From the NCBI GenBank assembly GCA_035369845.1, contig DAOOVD010000049.1, positions 1 to 18,446 on the forward strand: a stretch of 18,446 bases of DNA. Direction: 5' to 3'. Source of the DNA: DAOOVD01 sp035369845 (GTDB lineage: Bacteria; Bacillota; Desulfotomaculia; Desulfotomaculales; Pelotomaculaceae). The notes below the pieces were generated by a model, which worked only from the letters and a program-made list of their open reading frames with translations, was not told the DNA's origin and searched no databases. Positions 1 through 6,339 of the stretch are shown here, piece by piece. A program made the position numbers and the translations under genes. Each line of letters begins with the position of its first letter. Position 1 is the stretch's first letter.

Positions 1-624
1 AGGCCAGAAAGGCGAGATGACCGCTCCGCCCCCGGTTGAAATTCTCGGTGCGGTAAAACACAACAGCACGGCCACAAGCAGGCCCGGCAGGGCGGCGAGC
101 GGAGTCATCCGCAGACCGTACTTTTGGGTAAACGGGACTACCATCAGCGGGGTGAATGCCCAGCCCACGTTTCCCGCAGCTATAAACAGCGCCTGAAAGA
201 AACCTTTACGGCTGCCGCTGAGCGCCGTTACCATAGCTGACGCCTGCGGGTGAAAAGCAGCCGTGCCGAGACCGGCACACGCAACCGCAAGAAGCTGAAG
301 CGAATAGTTTTCTAGGATGCCGGTCAGGCTTAACAGCGACGCCATCCATAACGTTCCGGCATAAACCATCCAGCGCTGGTTTTTTTGATCCGCCAGATAT
401 CCAAAGACCGGCTGCAGCAGTGAGGAGGTTGCTGTAAAAGCGGATATGAGGAAAGCTCCCCTGCTGACATTCAAACCCGCTGCAACCAGAAACGGCAGCA
501 GAGTCTGAATGTAGTTCATGTACCAGTCGTTGAGCAAATGTGCGGCCGCTATCGAAAATATTCTTGCCGGTTCCGGCCTGACGCAAGCAGGGTCCTGCCT
601 TTTTACAGCGCTTGAATCCGTCAT
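1..624 (-). CDS. MFS transporter, fosmidomycin-resistance (Fsr)-like, partial
   Basis: The reverse strand reads openly from an ATG at 624 to the left edge, giving about 207 residues of the N-terminal half; the C-terminal half lies outside the window. The translation shows an early AHLLNDWYMNYIQTLLPFLV segment, then SSLLQPVFGYLADQ, then AFHPQASAMV followed by a GNVGWAFTPL helix. These match the Fsr branch of the major facilitator superfamily (HLLND, SSLLQPVxGYxxD, FHPxxS), which exports small drugs through the cytoplasmic membrane. Several hydrophobic helices are visible. An in-frame GTG at 633 with a GGGGGAA sequence just upstream is an alternative start. Family assignment is fairly firm; the substrate is unknown. 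It is separated from the next minus-strand gene by about 500 bp of repeat-bearing DNA, so it is probably a separate transcription unit. Confidence 0.8.
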   Translation of the reverse strand, partial: MTDSSAVKRQDPACVRPEPARIFSIAAAHLLNDWYMNYIQTLLPFLVAAGLNVSRGAFLISAFTATSSLLQPVFGYLADQKNQRWMVYAGTLWMASLLSLTGILENYSLQLLAVACAGLGTAAFHPQASAMVTALSGSRKGFFQALFIAAGNVGWAFTPLMVVPFTQKYGLRMTPLAALPGLLVAVLLCFTAPRISTGGGAVISPFWP

Positions 625-633
625 GTTTTTCAC

Positions 634-1127
634 CCGCTTCCCCCGGCAAGAACGAAGTTCCGCCGCCCTTCCGCCGGAGGCGCCGCCGCCACCCCCTAGC
701 TTTACCTTTCACCGTCCGCCGAAAAATACCTTCCGCCTCATCGTCCGCCGCTCACTTTTTCAAACCCGCCGGCGCCCTTGAGGGTATGCGCAACCCCGGA
801 CTGCAGGCAAGTCGCCCGGGGCCACGAAGTTGAAGCAAGCGATTGATATTGCCCGGCACTCAGTGAAAATACCCTGGTTTCCGTCCGGCAATACCTGAGA
901 GCACATTTGCTTTTCGACAAGGCATCATTAAACCTGAGTGCCGCGCAGGCGACCGGGCGAAGTGAGGATGTGGTGTCGTACGAGCGGAAATTGATGATAT
1001 CCGCGAACGGTTGCAGTTATTTATGCTTTGATTTTGAACCTTCCCATGAAAATGCCGGCTAAGGGACCGGCTCTCCGGCTCTTGAACGCGTCAGCCCTTC
1101 AGCCGTGTTCTCTTTTTTTGGGGAGCT
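634..1127. other. Intergenic stretch without a supported gene
   Basis: No convincing gene lies between the transporter start and the end of the first Ig-like gene. Positions 660-780 are GC-rich and low in complexity, with runs of CCG/CGCC. Positions 810-1062 hold a copy of the dispersed repeat described separately. Positions 1055-1085 contain three CCGGCT units. Short open frames here overlap one another and show no ribosome binding site or family resemblance. Confidence 0.6.
810..1062 (+). repeat. Dispersed intergenic repeat, copy A
   Basis: The plus strand from about 810 to 1012 aligns nearly end to end with the reverse complement of 4118-4312. Shared blocks include GGGGCC then GTTGAAG/GTTAAAG, TATTGCCCGGCACT, GGTTTCCG, AACCTGAGT and ATATCCGCGAA, in the same order and at similar spacing. 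A last block (GAAAATGCCGGC at 1049-1060) matches the flank of copy B, so the middle of the element seems deleted here. Unlike the other copies, this one keeps a 71-codon open stretch (847-1062) without an obvious start codon. It may be decaying coding sequence. Confidence 0.6.
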
Positions 1128-2009
1128 TTAAAGATTGACGGCCTTCCCTGTCTGGAGAGCAACGGTCTTCTCCGACTTGGCCTTCACGACATAGGTCCCG
1201 GCTGCCACCCGGCCGAAAATGTAAAACCCGCGTGAATCGGTAAATGTGACCTGCTGCAGGATTTCCACGCCCTGCTGGTCAACCAGGTACAGGCCGACGC
1301 AGGCGTTGGCAACCGGCGTGCCGTTCTGCTGGGTGATGAACCCGTTCACCGTTGCCTGGGGCAGGGTAAAAGGCGTTAAACTGACATCCGTGCGGATGAT
1401 GCTGCCGCCGGAAATGGTGACCGACACAAAAGAAGAGAGATAAAAGCCGGCGGCGGCAACGATAAGAGAGGCGGTCATGTCGGGGACATTGCACAGCTGG
1501 TACTGGCCGAGGGCGTCAGTTTTGGCGACCATGACGTTCTCAGAAACGCCAATGGCCGGGATCAGGGCGACGTTGGCGCTGGCGACGGGAGCGCCCGTGG
1601 CCTGGTTGGTCACTGTACCGTAAACGACGTTGAAGGAGCGTGTGTCCGGCGTGATGGCGATGTCGATGTTCAGGTTCTGGCCGCTTTGAATGGTGAACGT
1701 TTGCCCGTTCGAGGTCGCGAATCCCTGCAGGGCCGCGTTAATCGTGTACGTGCCGGGCGCGACGTCCTCAAGCACGTAGTTGCCCCCCGGATTGGTCAGC
1801 GTGTGAGCCACCGGGTCGCCGGTCTGGGTGCGGAGCTTGACCGTGGCGTTTGCCACGTGCGAGCCGTCAACGGAATTGGTCACTGTGCCGCGCACCGTGC
1901 CGGTTTGCACGGCGAGCTGCGTCAGCACCAGGTCAGAGCGTTTCTCTTCCGTTGCGCCCAGCGGAATCTCTGCAGATCTCTTTAAAAGAAAATCGTCAAT
2001 TGTCGGCAT
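1128..2009 (-). CDS. Carboxypeptidase-regulatory-like (Ig-like) three-domain protein, paralog 1
   Basis: The protein is 293 aa if it starts at the ATG at 2009, which has AGGAG eight bases upstream; the GTG at 2018 directly abuts that AGGAG and is unlikely. After an N-terminal tag (FLLKRSAEIPLGATEEKRSD) come three beta-rich repeats at about residues 35-120, 127-215 and 218-285. Each has the CarboxypepD_reg pattern: a GTV-type strand, a variable loop, Asp/Asn-x-x-Gly-x-Tyr, then PGTYT or AGTYVVKAK. There is no signal peptide, transmembrane segment or LPXTG motif, so export is not evident. Two cysteines (LCNVP and ACVGLY) sit at the same positions as in paralog 2. It lies 13 bp downstream of paralog 2 and is probably cotranscribed with it. 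Function is unknown; a structural or spore-surface role is only a guess. Confidence 0.85.
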   Translation of the reverse strand: MPTIDDFLLKRSAEIPLGATEEKRSDLVLTQLAVQTGTVRGTVTNSVDGSHVANATVKLRTQTGDPVAHTLTNPGGNYVLEDVAPGTYTINAALQGFATSNGQTFTIQSGQNLNIDIAITPDTRSFNVVYGTVTNQATGAPVASANVALIPAIGVSENVMVAKTDALGQYQLCNVPDMTASLIVAAAGFYLSSFVSVTISGGSIIRTDVSLTPFTLPQATVNGFITQQNGTPVANACVGLYLVDQQGVEILQQVTFTDSRGFYIFGRVAAGTYVVKAKSEKTVALQTGKAVNL

Positions 2010-2022
2010 GTTGCTCACTCCT

Positions 2023-2868
2023 TTAAATTACTGTTGCCTGCTTGGCTTTGACCACGTAATTGCCGGCCGCAACCCCGCCGAACAGGTAAAAGCCCTCGTT
2101 GTTGGTGAAGGTGATCCGCACCAGCGTTTCCGCCGAGTCTGCCACGGCGTACAACCCGACGCAGGCCCCCGCCAGCGGGTTGCCGGCCGGGTCCCTGATA
2201 AATCCCTGAACCGTCGATTCGGTTACAACCTGAGGCGACAGGCTGATGTTCGTCTGGGCAAGCTGGCCGCCGGCCACGGTCACCGGCAGCGGCGCCGGCA
2301 GGGCGTAGCCTGATTTTTCGGCCGCAATGGTGTAGGACCCGTCGGCGGTTTCACAAAGTATATACTCGCCTTCGTTGTCGGTCAGGGTGGTTGCCGCAAC
2401 CTCCCCCTGCGCGTCCGCAAGCACCACGCTGGCGCCGGCGATGCGTTTTCCGGTTACCTGGTCCAGGACCAGCCCGTAAAGGGTATTTTTAGACCCCCGC
2501 GGGTCAGTAGTGAGCGTAAAATTGACAAAGCTGCCTGTCACGGCGGGCAGGTTTACGGTTGCCGGCGCGCTGGTGAGGAATCCGGGCGCGGCGGCCACGA
2601 TCTGGTAAACGCCCGTTGGGAGCGGGTTGGTCATGTAGTTTCCTTCAGCGTTTGTAAACTGGTGATCGACGGGATCACCGGCCGGTGTCAGAACCTTGAC
2701 CAGCGCGTTCACCACCGGGGTGCTGCCGGTGAGGACGTTGCCGGTAATAATGCTGGTCCGCAAATCGGGATTGGGCGACAGCGTCAGGTCGGTCCGGTTC
2801 TCGGCTCCTGTCGCGAGGCTGAACTGCTGGGACGAGTTCAGCAAGAAACTTTCGCGCTGTTGTGCCAT
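2023..2868 (-). CDS. Carboxypeptidase-regulatory-like (Ig-like) three-domain protein, paralog 2
   Basis: This 281-aa protein starts at the ATG at 2868, with GGGGAG nine bases upstream; an in-frame TTG at 2877 abuts that site and is rejected. It shows the same plan as its neighbours: an N-terminal tag (SFLLNSSQQFSLATGAENRT), then three Ig-like CarboxypepD_reg-type domains. Each domain carries the NxEGNY / NEGEY / NEGFY turn and ends in a GVYQI, GSYTI or GNYVVKAK strand. The third domain is closest to that of paralog 1 (ACVGLY, TFT, GFYxFG, VAAG, YVVKAK). Conserved cysteines are in ILCET and ACVGLY. No signal peptide or membrane span is visible. A promoter-like region lies in the 136-bp gap upstream, so it probably heads a two-gene operon with paralog 1. 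Confidence 0.85.
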   Translation of the reverse strand: MAQQRESFLLNSSQQFSLATGAENRTDLTLSPNPDLRTSIITGNVLTGSTPVVNALVKVLTPAGDPVDHQFTNAEGNYMTNPLPTGVYQIVAAAPGFLTSAPATVNLPAVTGSFVNFTLTTDPRGSKNTLYGLVLDQVTGKRIAGASVVLADAQGEVAATTLTDNEGEYILCETADGSYTIAAEKSGYALPAPLPVTVAGGQLAQTNISLSPQVVTESTVQGFIRDPAGNPLAGACVGLYAVADSAETLVRITFTNNEGFYLFGGVAAGNYVVKAKQATVI

Positions 2869-2916
2869 TGGAATCAACTCCCCAAATGGTACTACCTAAC
2901 ATACATACTATTAATT

Positions 2917-2948
2917 ACCATATAATATGGTGCCTGCCGTTCGTTCAA
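2917..2948 (-). promoter_or_regulatory. Candidate promoter with overlapping palindromic operator upstream of paralog 2
   Basis: On the minus strand TTGAAC (2948-2943) is followed 15 bases later by TATTAT (2927-2922), a passable -35/-10 pair with a short spacer. The -10 lies inside a perfect odd-centred palindrome with 7-bp arms, ACCATAT/ATATGGT (2917-2931). A palindrome over a -10 box is a typical repressor arrangement, but no regulator is identified. Confidence 0.35.
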
Positions 2949-3004
2949 GTTTATTCCGTATACTCCTGATTGGCGTAGTTTTTTACGATATGGCGGCGCG
3001 ATGC

Positions 3005-3883
3005 TCACATCACCTTATGAGCGCTGCAAAATTCCAGCTTTTCCTGTATTTTTGCTTTCACCACGTAGTCACCGGGCTGAACATCCGTGAAAAGGTACAG
3101 GCCCTCTTTGTCAGCCGTTTTAATCCGTATTAACGTTTCGCAGCCGCCGTCCACCCTGAACAATCCCACCCAGACACCGGCCTTCACCTCCGGGAACCGC
3201 CTTGTGATCGACCCGCTTACCGTGGCGTTTGTAACCGCAGTACCCTTTTGAAGCAGGAAGGGAACCATGACCGTCCGGCCCGCCGGGATTTCAAACCGGA
3301 TCGGCTCACTGGTCAAAAAGCCCGGTTTGCCGGCCCTGGCAAGGTATTTGCCCGGGGGAATCGCGCAGAACAAATATTGTCCGGATTCGTTGCTGGCAGT
3401 CTCTGCAATGGGGGAATCAGATCCGGAGGAAAACAATCTGACCGCTGCGTCTTCAATGACTTTGCCGGCCGTCAACTCGGTTACCGTTCCATAAACGAAA
3501 CCGTAATCCCGGACGGTATTGTCCTTTTTTATCCTGATATCTATTCTGGCGATCTTTCCGTCCTTCAGCAAAAAAGTGATGCCGGCCGCAGCGAGAAAAC
3601 CCGGTGCGGCAGCCGTAAGCCTGTATTTTCCAGGCATCAGGTTTTTAATTGAATATCTGCCGTTTTTGTTGGTCAGCGCATGAACAACGGGGTTGAATTT
3701 TCGATCCATAACCTTTACAGTGGCGCCGGGCACAGGGACGCCCCTGTGGGTTACCCTGCCGGTTATTTTTGTTTCCGGCCGGCGAGGTTTCATTCTCAGT
3801 TTCAGATCAACCCTGGCCTCTTCGTTCACGCCCAGGCTGAACTCCTTTGAACGTGTCAACAAGAAACGGTCTGTTATCGTCAT
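3005..3883 (-). CDS. Carboxypeptidase-regulatory-like (Ig-like) three-domain protein, paralog 3
   Basis: This 292-aa protein starts at the ATG at 3883, with GGGGAG four bases upstream. It shares the N-terminal tag (FLLTRSKEFSLGVNEEARVD) and the three-domain plan: GRVTHRGVPVPGATVKV with NKNGRYSI and PGKYRLTA, then a second domain with NESGQYLFC and PGKYLARAG, then a third with DKEGLYLF and PGDYVVKAK. It is the most divergent and most basic of the three; the third domain reads VWVGLF where the paralogs have ACVGLY, and it has extra C-terminal cysteines. There is no signal peptide or membrane span. It lies 136 bp upstream of paralog 2 with an AT-rich leader of its own, so it may be expressed separately. 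Role unknown. Confidence 0.85.
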   Translation of the reverse strand: MTITDRFLLTRSKEFSLGVNEEARVDLKLRMKPRRPETKITGRVTHRGVPVPGATVKVMDRKFNPVVHALTNKNGRYSIKNLMPGKYRLTAAAPGFLAAAGITFLLKDGKIARIDIRIKKDNTVRDYGFVYGTVTELTAGKVIEDAAVRLFSSGSDSPIAETASNESGQYLFCAIPPGKYLARAGKPGFLTSEPIRFEIPAGRTVMVPFLLQKGTAVTNATVSGSITRRFPEVKAGVWVGLFRVDGGCETLIRIKTADKEGLYLFTDVQPGDYVVKAKIQEKLEFCSAHKVM

Positions 3884-3944
3884 AAAACTCCCCGTCCATC
3901 TTTTAAAAATGATATCACTATACTAACTCTATATTACCTACTAT

Positions 3945-3956
3945 GATAATATTATC
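3945..3956. promoter_or_regulatory. AT-rich palindrome upstream of paralog 3
   Basis: GATAATATTATC is a perfect 12-bp palindrome 62 bp upstream of the paralog 3 start codon, inside an AT-rich block (3901-3957) that contrasts with the surrounding DNA. This is where a promoter would be expected, but no clear -35/-10 pair could be assigned, so the regulatory role is a guess. Confidence 0.25.
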
Positions 3957-3968
3957 TGCGTATTTGCC

Positions 3969-3988
3969 GGCATTTCGCTGAAAATGCC
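3969..3988. repeat. Hairpin flanking the left side of repeat copy B
   Basis: GGCATTT (3969-3975) pairs with AAATGCC (3982-3988) around the loop CGCTGA. There is no T-tract on either side, so it is not a normal terminator. Stem pattern and loop closely resemble the hairpin at 4331-4356 on the other side of the repeat. Confidence 0.5.
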
Positions 3989-3998
3989 TGAGGTTGTT

Positions 3999-4327
3999 AC
4001 CTTGAGGTTGAAACGCTCAGCCAGCCCAGAGTATGGCAGCTTTACTCAAAAGCTAATTGCCTTCGGTGAAAAACCATTACACAGCGGGCAGGATCTCGCC
4101 TTCACGACCCCGTTCAGGCTTTCGCGGATATCCTTGTCCGCTCATCCAATATCGTGTCCTTACTTCTCCTGGTTCGTTTATCCGATACTCAGGTTTTTTG
4201 TAATTCCCTGCTGAAAGGCAATGCGCTCCCGGATACCGCCGGAGCGGAAACCGGGTCCTTTTAACTAAGTGCCGGGCAATACCGCTCGCTTCCTTTAACC
4301 TCAAGGCCCCTGACTGTTCGTCAACAT
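3999..4327 (-). repeat. Dispersed intergenic repeat, copy B
   Basis: This roughly 330-bp block has related ends in inverted orientation: CCTTGAGGTTGAAACGCTC at the left on the plus strand, and CCTTGAGGTTAAAGGAAGCG read inward from the right on the minus strand. Its reverse complement aligns with copy C (8003-8337) over both ends. It also aligns with the inner stretch containing GGATGAGCG, AAAGCCTGAAC, CCCGCTGTG and AAGGCAATT, and with copy A over its left half. Homology with copy C runs about 20 bp beyond the inverted ends on one side, so those ends are not the exact borders. A minus-strand open frame runs through part of it but is not kept in the other copies. No target-site duplication was found. 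Confidence 0.65.
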
Positions 4328-4330
4328 TCT

Positions 4331-4356
4331 GAGGCGTTTTCGCTAAAAAACGCCTC
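4331..4356. repeat. Hairpin flanking the right side of repeat copy B
   Basis: GAGGCGTTTT (4331-4340) and AAAACGCCTC (4347-4356) form a perfect 10-bp stem around the loop CGCTAA. No U-tract follows in either direction. It mirrors the 3969-3988 hairpin in stem and loop. Confidence 0.55.
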
Positions 4357-4524
4357 CCCCAGTAACTTGGAGACATGCGATTACCGTCCGCCCTCATGTT
4401 TCCCGTCGCACGGTTTTTATGCTTCACCACCTCCCTTCACACTTTTCCCGCCGCTGAATACTATATGATCAAAAACCGGTATCATGCGGAGCTTGAGGTT
4501 GAGAGGGGAGGGAAAGAAAACAAA

Positions 4525-5112
4525 TTGACCAAACGGGATATCTTTTTTTTAGTTTCGGTAGCTTTCCTGGGCATTTTTATCTTAGCCGCAGCCTACCTGT
4601 GGAGGGAAAATTACGTTTACTCCAGGGAACTGGCCGCAAGCACCGGGAACTACGCCAAACAGACGGAAGAATTGCTGAAGGAAGAAAAAAACGCCGGTGT
4701 CACCTCAAAACAGGACAATTCCCAGCCCGGTAGCACGGCAAATCCTTCCGCAGCGGTAAATCAGCCATCCGCGGCAAACCCAGGCAACATTCAAAACCAG
4801 CCGGCAAACCCTGCACAGCCGACGGCGGTCAAGAACAGCAGCAGCTTTACTGCTCCGGATACCAAAGTGGGAGACATAGTAAAACTGGGAGAAGTTGAAA
4901 TGATCGTAACGAAATCCACTGCCAAGCACAAAGTAATAGACATCACTTTCAAGGGGAATACCCGGGAGCAGCCGCCAAAACTCGTTCTCACGGAAAACAA
5001 CCGGATCGTATACGAAATCCCTGCCGATGTCGACGTCAACTTCGATATAACGGAAAAAACCGTAATAGACAGGTCGCCGCTCTTTTACAACGATCAAAAA
5101 GCCGGGCAATAA
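4525..5112 (+). CDS. Membrane-anchored protein of unknown function with Asn/Pro/Gln-rich linker
   Basis: With the TTG start at 4525 the protein has 195 aa. The only strong ribosome binding sequence nearby, GGGGAGGG at 4505-4512, precedes this codon, though 12-13 bases away. In-frame ATGs at 4465 and 4375 have no ribosome binding site and would place a leader before the membrane segment. Residues 5-25 form one transmembrane helix after a short basic N-terminus, suggesting an N-in, C-out anchor. Residues 30-58 are helical and charged. Residues 60-110 are a linker rich in Asn, Pro, Gln, Ser and Ala. Residues 113-190 form a compact beta-rich domain (VGDIVKLGEVEMIVTKS onward) that I do not recognise. 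It converges on the aminotransferase gene and shares its terminator. Function unknown; extracytoplasmic by topology. Confidence 0.7.
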   Translation: MTKRDIFFLVSVAFLGIFILAAAYLWRENYVYSRELAASTGNYAKQTEELLKEEKNAGVTSKQDNSQPGSTANPSAAVNQPSAANPGNIQNQPANPAQPTAVKNSSSFTAPDTKVGDIVKLGEVEMIVTKSTAKHKVIDITFKGNTREQPPKLVLTENNRIVYEIPADVDVNFDITEKTVIDRSPLFYNDQKAGQ

Positions 5113-5127
5113 CCGGCTTCGTTTTTT
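5099..5127. terminator. Bidirectional rho-independent terminator
   Basis: AAGCCGG (5099-5105) pairs with CCGGCTT (5113-5119), followed by CG and TTTTTT on the plus strand. On the minus strand the same stem is followed by a T-run (from the AAAAA at 5096-5100). It therefore serves both the plus gene ending at 5112, whose stop codon lies in the loop, and the minus gene ending at 5126. Confidence 0.8.
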
Positions 5128-6235
5128 ATCCCGCCCTCTCTATCGCTTCGGCCAGAACTTTTACCACAAAGTCTATTTGCTGTTCCGTCAGGCTGTTGAA
5201 AAAGGGAAGAGCCAGGGTTGTGGAAGCGGCAAGCTCCGCACGGGGAAAATCACCTTCGCGATAGCCGAACATTTTCCTGTAGAAGGGCTGCAAATGTATC
5301 GGCCGGAAATACGGCCTTCCGTCAACCCCTCTTTGCTGCATGTGCACCAAAACTTTATCGCGGTCAATATCCGGCGACAGCCGGATTACATACACAAACC
5401 AGCTTATCCTTTCCTTGTTTCCGGCGCCGGGCAACATGATTCCCTCCATCCGCGCCAGTCTGGCGTCATAGGCCGCGGCCACCGCTTCACGCCTGGCCAG
5501 TATTTCATCTATGCGTTCCATCTGAGCCACGCCCAGCGCGGCGCTCAATTCATCCATCCGGTAATTGTAACCGAGCCTGCAGTGGTTGTGCCATTTGTCT
5601 CCTTCATTCCTTCCCTGATTGCGCATACTTCGGCACAGTTCAGCCAGGTCGCTGCGGTTGGTGGAGATAATCCCTCCTTCACCGGTCGTGATCTGCTTGT
5701 TCGGATAAAATGCGAAAACCCCCGCGTCGCTCTCACTTCCCACCTTTTTTCCGTTATAGCATGCGCCGATCGCCTCGCATGCGTCCTCAATCACTGCCAG
5801 GCCGTGTTTCCCGGCAATACCGGCAATAGCCTCCATGTCCGCCGGTCTCCCGAAAACGTGTACTGGTAGAATGGCTTTCGTCCTTCCGGTTATTTTAGCC
5901 TCTATCCCGTTAGGATCTATGTTCAATGAAACCGGATCTATGTCTACAAATACGGGCCGTGCCCTTTCAAATAGAAGGCAGTTGCTTGAAGCAACAAAAC
6001 TAAAGGGGGTGGTGATAACCTCGTCGCTGTCGCCGATACCCAGCGCCCGCACCACCAGGTGAAGGCCGCTGGTCCCGCTGTTTACTGCTACCGCTTCTTT
6101 TACCCCCAGGTATTCGGCAAACATTCGCTCAAACTGCGCCACCTTGGGTCCAATGCTGAGAATATCGCTGTCAAGCACTTCATTGACCAGGTCCCGCTCT
6201 CTTTTTCCGATGTCGGGAGACGAAAGAGGAATCAT
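5126..6235 (-). CDS. DegT/DnrJ/EryC1/StrS family PLP-dependent sugar aminotransferase
   Basis: The product makes a nucleotide-linked amino sugar by transferring an amino group to a keto-sugar, using pyridoxal phosphate. From the ATG at 6235 it is 369 aa, the usual size. Landmarks are IPLSSPDIG at the N-terminus, NSGTSGLH (phosphate binding), EDACEAIG with the cofactor-contacting Asp near residue 151, and YPNKQITTGEGG with the Schiff-base Lys near 180. The RLGYNYRMDELSAALG and PYFRPIHLQPFY motifs are typical of the family. AAAGG lies 10 bases before this ATG but only one base before the ATG at 6244, so the shorter start is preferred. It is the second gene after the MurJ-like flippase (about 100 bp apart, probably cotranscribed). 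Which keto-sugar it uses cannot be read from the sequence. Confidence 0.92.
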   Translation of the reverse strand: MIPLSSPDIGKRERDLVNEVLDSDILSIGPKVAQFERMFAEYLGVKEAVAVNSGTSGLHLVVRALGIGDSDEVITTPFSFVASSNCLLFERARPVFVDIDPVSLNIDPNGIEAKITGRTKAILPVHVFGRPADMEAIAGIAGKHGLAVIEDACEAIGACYNGKKVGSESDAGVFAFYPNKQITTGEGGIISTNRSDLAELCRSMRNQGRNEGDKWHNHCRLGYNYRMDELSAALGVAQMERIDEILARREAVAAAYDARLARMEGIMLPGAGNKERISWFVYVIRLSPDIDRDKVLVHMQQRGVDGRPYFRPIHLQPFYRKMFGYREGDFPRAELAASTTLALPFFNSLTEQQIDFVVKVLAEAIERAG

Positions 6236-6339
6236 ATCTTTCATACCTTTCTTTTACTTGGCTTGTTGCACGACCTAGTTTAGCTTATGAAAAGGGCAAA
6301 CGAGGTGTGAACAAGGGGAGTTCCGCCTCGGTAACGCTC

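Noticed and set aside
206..712. Long open frame on the minus strand, Arg/Gly/Cys-rich
   Set aside because: It overlaps the MFS transporter reading frame on the same strand; the transporter frame shows clear family motifs and hydrophobic helices while this one does not.
1060..1127. Terminator after the third Ig-like gene (CCGGCT units)
   Set aside because: No stem followed by a T-tract in the minus direction could be drawn; the T-run at 1111-1119 faces the wrong way.
3990..4335. Target-site duplication around repeat copy B
   Set aside because: The bases next to the two inverted ends differ (GTTGTTA versus CCCCTGA), and homology with copy C extends beyond one end, so the borders are not established.
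4077..4430. Minus-strand open frame of 117 codons
   Set aside because: It runs through repeat copy B and the adjoining hairpin; the frame is interrupted in copies A and C and there is no ribosome binding site.
4490..4507. CTTGAGGTTGAGAGG in the leader of the small membrane protein resembles the repeat end
   Set aside because: Only about 11 bases match and nothing flanking it fits the repeat; probably chance.
4375..4524. Upstream ATG starts (4375 and 4465) for the small membrane protein
   Set aside because: Neither has a ribosome binding site, and both would put 30-50 odd residues before the membrane helix; the purine-rich GGGGAGGG lies downstream of both.
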